From VGTK01 sp046327915 (GTDB lineage: Bacteria > Desulfobacterota > Binatia > UBA12015), in NCBI GenBank assembly GCA_046327915.1, contig JAXLXO010000035.1, forward strand, positions 1 through 64,000: DNA of 64,000 nt, in the 5' to 3' direction. Each line of letters opens with the position of its first letter. Position 1 is the first letter of the stretch. Of the stretch, positions 60,630 to 64,000 are shown in pieces. The notes under the pieces are model-generated. The model made no database searches. It was given only the letters and a program-made list of their open reading frames with translations, and had not been told where the DNA came from. The position numbers and the translations under genes were made by a program.

Positions 60630-62213
60630 ATGACATCGTTGCGCACGGCTCTCCTCGGCGCGCTTGCGGGCGCCTGTCTCCTCGGCGGCTGCTCGGACGG
60701 TGGCACATCGGCGCCGCAGGCCATCCAGCACGGCACCACGATCGAGCTCGCGGACGGCACGATCGAGGGCGAGGTCGCCGGCGGCACCCGCCGCTTCCTC
60801 GGCATCCCGTTCGCGGCGCCGCCGGTCGGAGTGCTCCGCTGGCGACCGCCGCGGCCGCCAGCGCCGTGGGCCGGCACGCTGCCGACGAAAGCCTTCAGCA
60901 GCGCGTGTCCGCAGCGTCCGTCGACGCTCGGAACGCCGAGCGAGAACGAGGACTGTCTCTACCTGAACGTCTGGACGCCCGACCCGGCGCCGCGGGAGCG
61001 TCTGCCGGTGATGGTGTGGTTTCACGGTGGCGGCAACGAGTTCGGATCCACCGGCGACGTGATCCCGCTCGGACTCGGCGGCCTCATCTTCGACGGCCAG
61101 CTGCTCACCGAGCGTCGCGACGTGGTCGTCGTCACGACGAACTACCGCCTCGGCAAGCTCGGATTCTTCGCGCATCCGGCGCTCGCCGCCGAGGATCCGG
61201 ACGCGCCGTACGCCGGCAACCAGGGACTGCTCGACCAGCGCGCCGCGCTGGAATGGGTCAAACACAACATCACTGCGTTCGGCGGCGACCCCGGGAACGT
61301 GACCATCTTCGGCGAGTCCGCCGGATCGGCGGACGTCTGCTTCCAGGTGGTGTCACCGGGAAGCCGCGGCCTCTTCCACCGCGCGATCAGCGAGAGCGGC
61401 GGCTGCACAACGCGCCAGGACACCGCGGCCGAAGGCGCGGCGCTCGCACGACGGATCGCGGACGTCGTCGGCTGCGGGGACGCCGGCGATGCGCTCGCCT
61501 GCCTGCGCGCCGCTCCGGTCGGAGAGCTGCTCGACAGCGGCGTGGCCGTCGGACCGGTCGTCGACGGCGGCTTCCTGCCGGATCAGCCGCGTGCGCTGCT
61601 CGCGGCCGGCGACTTCGCCGATGTGCCCTACGTTCTCGGCTCGAACGCCGACGAAGGAACCATCTTCTTCCTCGGCGTCCCGCCGGTCGCGAACGACGCG
61701 GAGTACCTCGCCGCACTGCGCGAGCGCTACGGCGAGCGCGCCGACGAGATCGCGCGCACCTACCCGGCGTCGGCGTTCGCGACCCCGCAGGACGCGCTCG
61801 AGCGCGTGCTCGGCGACGGCGGCCTCGTGTGCGGCACGTACGACAGCGCCCGGCGCGTCGCGGCCGCCGGAGGACGCGTGTGGCTCTACGACTTCGCGCG
61901 CTGGGTGCAGATCCCCGAGTTGCAGCCGCTCGACCTGCGCGCGCTGCACGGCGCCGAGATCGCGTACGTGTTCGGCTCGCCGCCGCCTCCGACGGAGGAC
62001 GATGCGGCGCTCAGCGACGCGATCCAGGGCTACTGGACGCGCCTTGCGCGCGACGGGGACCCGAACGGCGACGGTGCGGTCGTTTGGCCGCGCTACGACG
62101 ACACGTCCGACCAGCGCCTGAACCTCGACGTGCCGATCACGGTCGTCACCCGGTTCCGGCGTACGGAGTGCGAGATGTGGTGGCGCTTCTACGACGAGGA
62201 CTTCGCGTCGTAG
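60630..62213 (+). CDS. Type-B carboxylesterase lipoprotein
   Basis: A 527-residue lipoprotein (lipobox LLGGC). The esterase domain has FHGGGNEFGSTGDVI (oxyanion), the nucleophile GESAGSADVC (Ser ~231), the acid Glu in NADEGTIFFLG and His in LHGAEIAYVFG. EDCLYLNVWTPD is the classical type-B pattern. It is exported and probably surface-bound. The last 25 bases overlap the convergent PHB-depolymerase-like gene. Confidence 0.9.
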   Translation: MTSLRTALLGALAGACLLGGCSDGGTSAPQAIQHGTTIELADGTIEGEVAGGTRRFLGIPFAAPPVGVLRWRPPRPPAPWAGTLPTKAFSSACPQRPSTLGTPSENEDCLYLNVWTPDPAPRERLPVMVWFHGGGNEFGSTGDVIPLGLGGLIFDGQLLTERRDVVVVTTNYRLGKLGFFAHPALAAEDPDAPYAGNQGLLDQRAALEWVKHNITAFGGDPGNVTIFGESAGSADVCFQVVSPGSRGLFHRAISESGGCTTRQDTAAEGAALARRIADVVGCGDAGDALACLRAAPVGELLDSGVAVGPVVDGGFLPDQPRALLAAGDFADVPYVLGSNADEGTIFFLGVPPVANDAEYLAALRERYGERADEIARTYPASAFATPQDALERVLGDGGLVCGTYDSARRVAAAGGRVWLYDFARWVQIPELQPLDLRALHGAEIAYVFGSPPPPTEDDAALSDAIQGYWTRLARDGDPNGDGAVVWPRYDDTSDQRLNLDVPITVVTRFRRTECEMWWRFYDEDFAS

Positions 62214-63067
62214 AAGGACAGGAAGTTCCACACCGCGTCGGTCGCGTCGAACTCGCCGTCGGGATTCGTCGCGCCCCCCGGCCAGCGGTGTCCGAGATCG
62301 GACACCGAGCAGAACTCGGTGGTCGAGCCGTCGGCGCAGTCGGGCGCGATCTCGCAGCTCGCGGTCGGCGCGAGCTGCACGGAGTCGCGCGCGTCCGTGC
62401 AGGCGTTCATGCGCAGGAACTCCCCGTACGAGAACTCGCCGAGCCGGTAATTGACCACGGGGTCCGAGATCATGTTCGTGATCTGGATCGGACGCGGCAC
62501 CTCCGGCTCGCACGGGAAGAGCGCCAGCGATCCGCCGACCGGTGCGAACGCGGCGAAGAGGTCGGCCGCCTCGCACGCGAGCCGGAACACCATCGCCGAG
62601 CCGTTCGAGAAGCCGGTCGCGTACACGCGGTCGGAGTCGACGCAGTACTCGCTCTCGATGGTCGAGATCATGTCGCGCGTGAAGCCGACGTCGTCCACGT
62701 TCTCGCCCTGCGCGGGCTGGCAGCACACGCCGGCGTTCCACGACTGCCCGACGCCGTCGCCCGCCGCCGTGATGAAGGCCTCCGCCGCGGCCTTCTGCGG
62801 AAACGCCGTGTTCGCCTGGATCTCGGCGCCGGTCGAGAACACTCCGTGGTAGACGAGCACGAGCGGCACGGGCTTCCCGGTCAGCGCCGACTCCGGGACG
62901 TCGAGCACGAACGTGCGCTCGCGACCGCCGGACGTGATCGTGACGACGCGGGAGCCGGCAACGCCGGTCTTGCCCGCACACGCGCCGCCGCCTCCGTCTC
63001 CGCCGTCCGAGCACGCGGCGAGAAGAGCGAGGGCGAGCAGTCCTGCGACGGTGCGAAACGGTCTCAT
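62189..63067 (-). CDS. Secreted PHB-depolymerase/LpqC-like esterase
   Basis: A 292-residue lipoprotein (lipobox LLAAC). The nucleophile is TGFSNGSAM (Ser ~152), the Asp is in MISDPVVNYRLGE and the His in SDLGHRWPGG. About ten cysteines suggest disulfides. Relatives release acids from polyesters or hydroxycinnamates from plant material. GGAGG precedes the ATG. It overlaps the carboxylesterase gene at its 3' end; upstream on the same strand is the M28-like gene. Confidence 0.8.
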   Translation of the reverse strand: MRPFRTVAGLLALALLAACSDGGDGGGGACAGKTGVAGSRVVTITSGGRERTFVLDVPESALTGKPVPLVLVYHGVFSTGAEIQANTAFPQKAAAEAFITAAGDGVGQSWNAGVCCQPAQGENVDDVGFTRDMISTIESEYCVDSDRVYATGFSNGSAMVFRLACEAADLFAAFAPVGGSLALFPCEPEVPRPIQITNMISDPVVNYRLGEFSYGEFLRMNACTDARDSVQLAPTASCEIAPDCADGSTTEFCSVSDLGHRWPGGATNPDGEFDATDAVWNFLSFYDAKSSS

Positions 63068-63101
63068 CGCGAATCCTCCGGGGAGAGTGCTTGACGGTGC
63101 G

Positions 63102-64000
63102 TCATTGCGCGGCGCACGGCGCGATCGGCTCGGCACGCGGCGGAACGTAGGTCTGCGCGCGCAGGCCCGCGGCCGTCTGGCCGCGCAGCCCCTCGATGAT
63201 GCGCACGGCGGCGCGCGTCAGCGGCACGAGGCTCGGCTCGTGCACCATCTCGATCGTGTCGGCCGCATCGAACAGATAGACGGGCGCGGTGAGAAAGCTG
63301 ACGATCGGCGTGATCGGGTGGAAGAACGCGGCGTCCGTCGGCGGGTGCTCGCTGCCCGGCGGGAAGCCCTCGGGCGGCATGATCAGCGAGCGCTCGAGGT
63401 TCTCGCTGCAGATCGTGTCCGCCACGAGCTCCTCGAGCGGCGGGATGAAGCTCGTGAACCACCAGCGCCACTCGGGCTTGTCGGTCGCCACGAGCGCTCC
63501 GTCCACGCCACGCGCCTCGCGCGCCGCGTGCTCGAGGTGGATCTCGACCACGACGTCGTTCGCGAGGAACTCCTGGTGCGTGTCGACGAAGTGGTGCAGC
63601 CCCGCTCCGCCCGACATGTGGCCGCCGTTCAGCAGGAACAGCAAATTGAACGGACGCTCGCTCGCCGGCACGCGCGACCAGTAGCGCGCCTGTGCCAGCA
63701 CCATCGCGACGCCGCTCGCGTCCTCGACCGCCGACGCCCACGGGCCGTCGTGGTGCGAGCCGATGACGATCCACTCGTCGGACGCACCGCGCAGCACGCC
63801 GGTGACGTTGTGCGAGACCGCCGGCGCGAGCGTCGCCTCCGTGGCGAGCCGCGCGCGCGCCGGACGCCCCGCGACGAACTCCTCGAGGCGCGCGCCGTTG
63901 CCGGGGCTCAGCCACACCGCCGGGATCGGCCGCTCCACCGCGTCGTACGGCACGTAGTAGCGGTCGGTCTCCCACGGCATCGTGAGGATGCCGACGTAGC
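63102..64000 (-). CDS. M28-like metallopeptidase homologue, cut at the right edge
   Basis: The C-terminal ~295 residues of a protein whose 5' end lies beyond the window. GSHHDGPWASAVEDASGVAM fits the M28 metal-binding His and Asp. Where M28 peptidases have Glu-Glu (catalytic base and metal ligand), this protein reads FLLNGGHMSGGAGL, so both acidic residues are Gly. Later VVVEIHLEHAA and AAFFHPITP take the place of the other ligands. It may be an inactive or altered-site relative. The ATG at 63980 is preceded by open frame to 64000, so it is not the true start. Confidence 0.6.
   Translation of the reverse strand, partial: YVGILTMPWETDRYYVPYDAVERPIPAVWLSPGNGARLEEFVAGRPARARLATEATLAPAVSHNVTGVLRGASDEWIVIGSHHDGPWASAVEDASGVAMVLAQARYWSRVPASERPFNLLFLLNGGHMSGGAGLHHFVDTHQEFLANDVVVEIHLEHAAREARGVDGALVATDKPEWRWWFTSFIPPLEELVADTICSENLERSLIMPPEGFPPGSEHPPTDAAFFHPITPIVSFLTAPVYLFDAADTIEMVHEPSLVPLTRAAVRIIEGLRGQTAAGLRAQTYVPPRAEPIAPCAAQ

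Overview
The window is a very GC-rich, densely packed bacterial chromosome segment with no rRNA, tRNA, CRISPR array, transposase or phage gene that I could recognise. Several traits together suggest an uncultured, deltaproteobacteria-like lineage such as Binatota/Desulfobacterota_B, although Myxococcota or another high-GC phylum cannot be excluded from sequence alone. These traits are F420-type redox genes (NpdG-like reductase, luciferase-like oxidoreductase), a single-chain acyl-CoA carboxylase, a sulfotransferase/molybdopterin/DUF1214 cluster, many secreted Cys-rich proteins with CDDGN-type repeats, and Pro-Thr linkers.

Layout. 0-7.5 kb: MFS exporter, an ABC-2 polysaccharide-type exporter pair, a Nei-like DNA glycosylase, and an operon of zinc ribbon, orphan HicB and TMTC-like TPR membrane protein. 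7.5-16.9 kb: F420 and TPP metabolism, then GNAT, MmcQ/YjbR, quinone oxidoreductase, small secreted proteins, two hotdog thioesterases and a ferritin-like protein. 17-23.1 kb: an alpha/beta hydrolase homologue lacking its serine, then a TetR gene divergent from a sulfotransferase - molybdopterin oxidoreductase - DUF1214 operon across a 31-bp palindrome. 23.2-24.9 kb: a VapBC-like toxin-antitoxin pair facing a second antitoxin-like gene whose small partner looks internally deleted. 25-35.1 kb: a secretome island with a giant NHL/Cys-rich protein, a GH16-like protein, an S53 protease, a small Cys-rich protein and a pectinacetylesterase/Notum-like protein, next to a large LuxR-type ATPase regulator. 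38.3-44.4 kb: amidohydrolase, PEBP/GH5/cytochrome c operon, and an aminotransferase-kinase operon. 44.4-51.2 kb: a long leftward run of TetR, DUF1772-like, PhyH dioxygenase, WYL regulator, cupin and the single-chain carboxylase. 51.3-64 kb: DedA, a spermidine-synthase-like membrane/TPR fusion, YfhO, an ECF sigma factor with a cupin anti-sigma, rhomboid, potassium channel, and two secreted esterases plus an M28-like protein cut by the right edge.

Many neighbouring genes share ATGA or GTGA overlaps, which implies translational coupling, and several convergent pairs overlap by tens of bases. The best candidates for undescribed biology are the TetR-controlled sulfotransferase/molybdoenzyme/DUF1214 unit, the Ser2 Nei-like glycosylase, the Ala-nucleophile hydrolase homologue, the zinc-less RskA-like/cupin anti-sigma hybrid, and the perfect inverted repeats upstream of the nei-like gene and in the TPP/F420 divergent promoter.

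Gaps longer than 300 bases: only 4475-4833, which holds a perfect 12-bp inverted repeat and no convincing gene. Bases 1-75 hold nothing I can assign.
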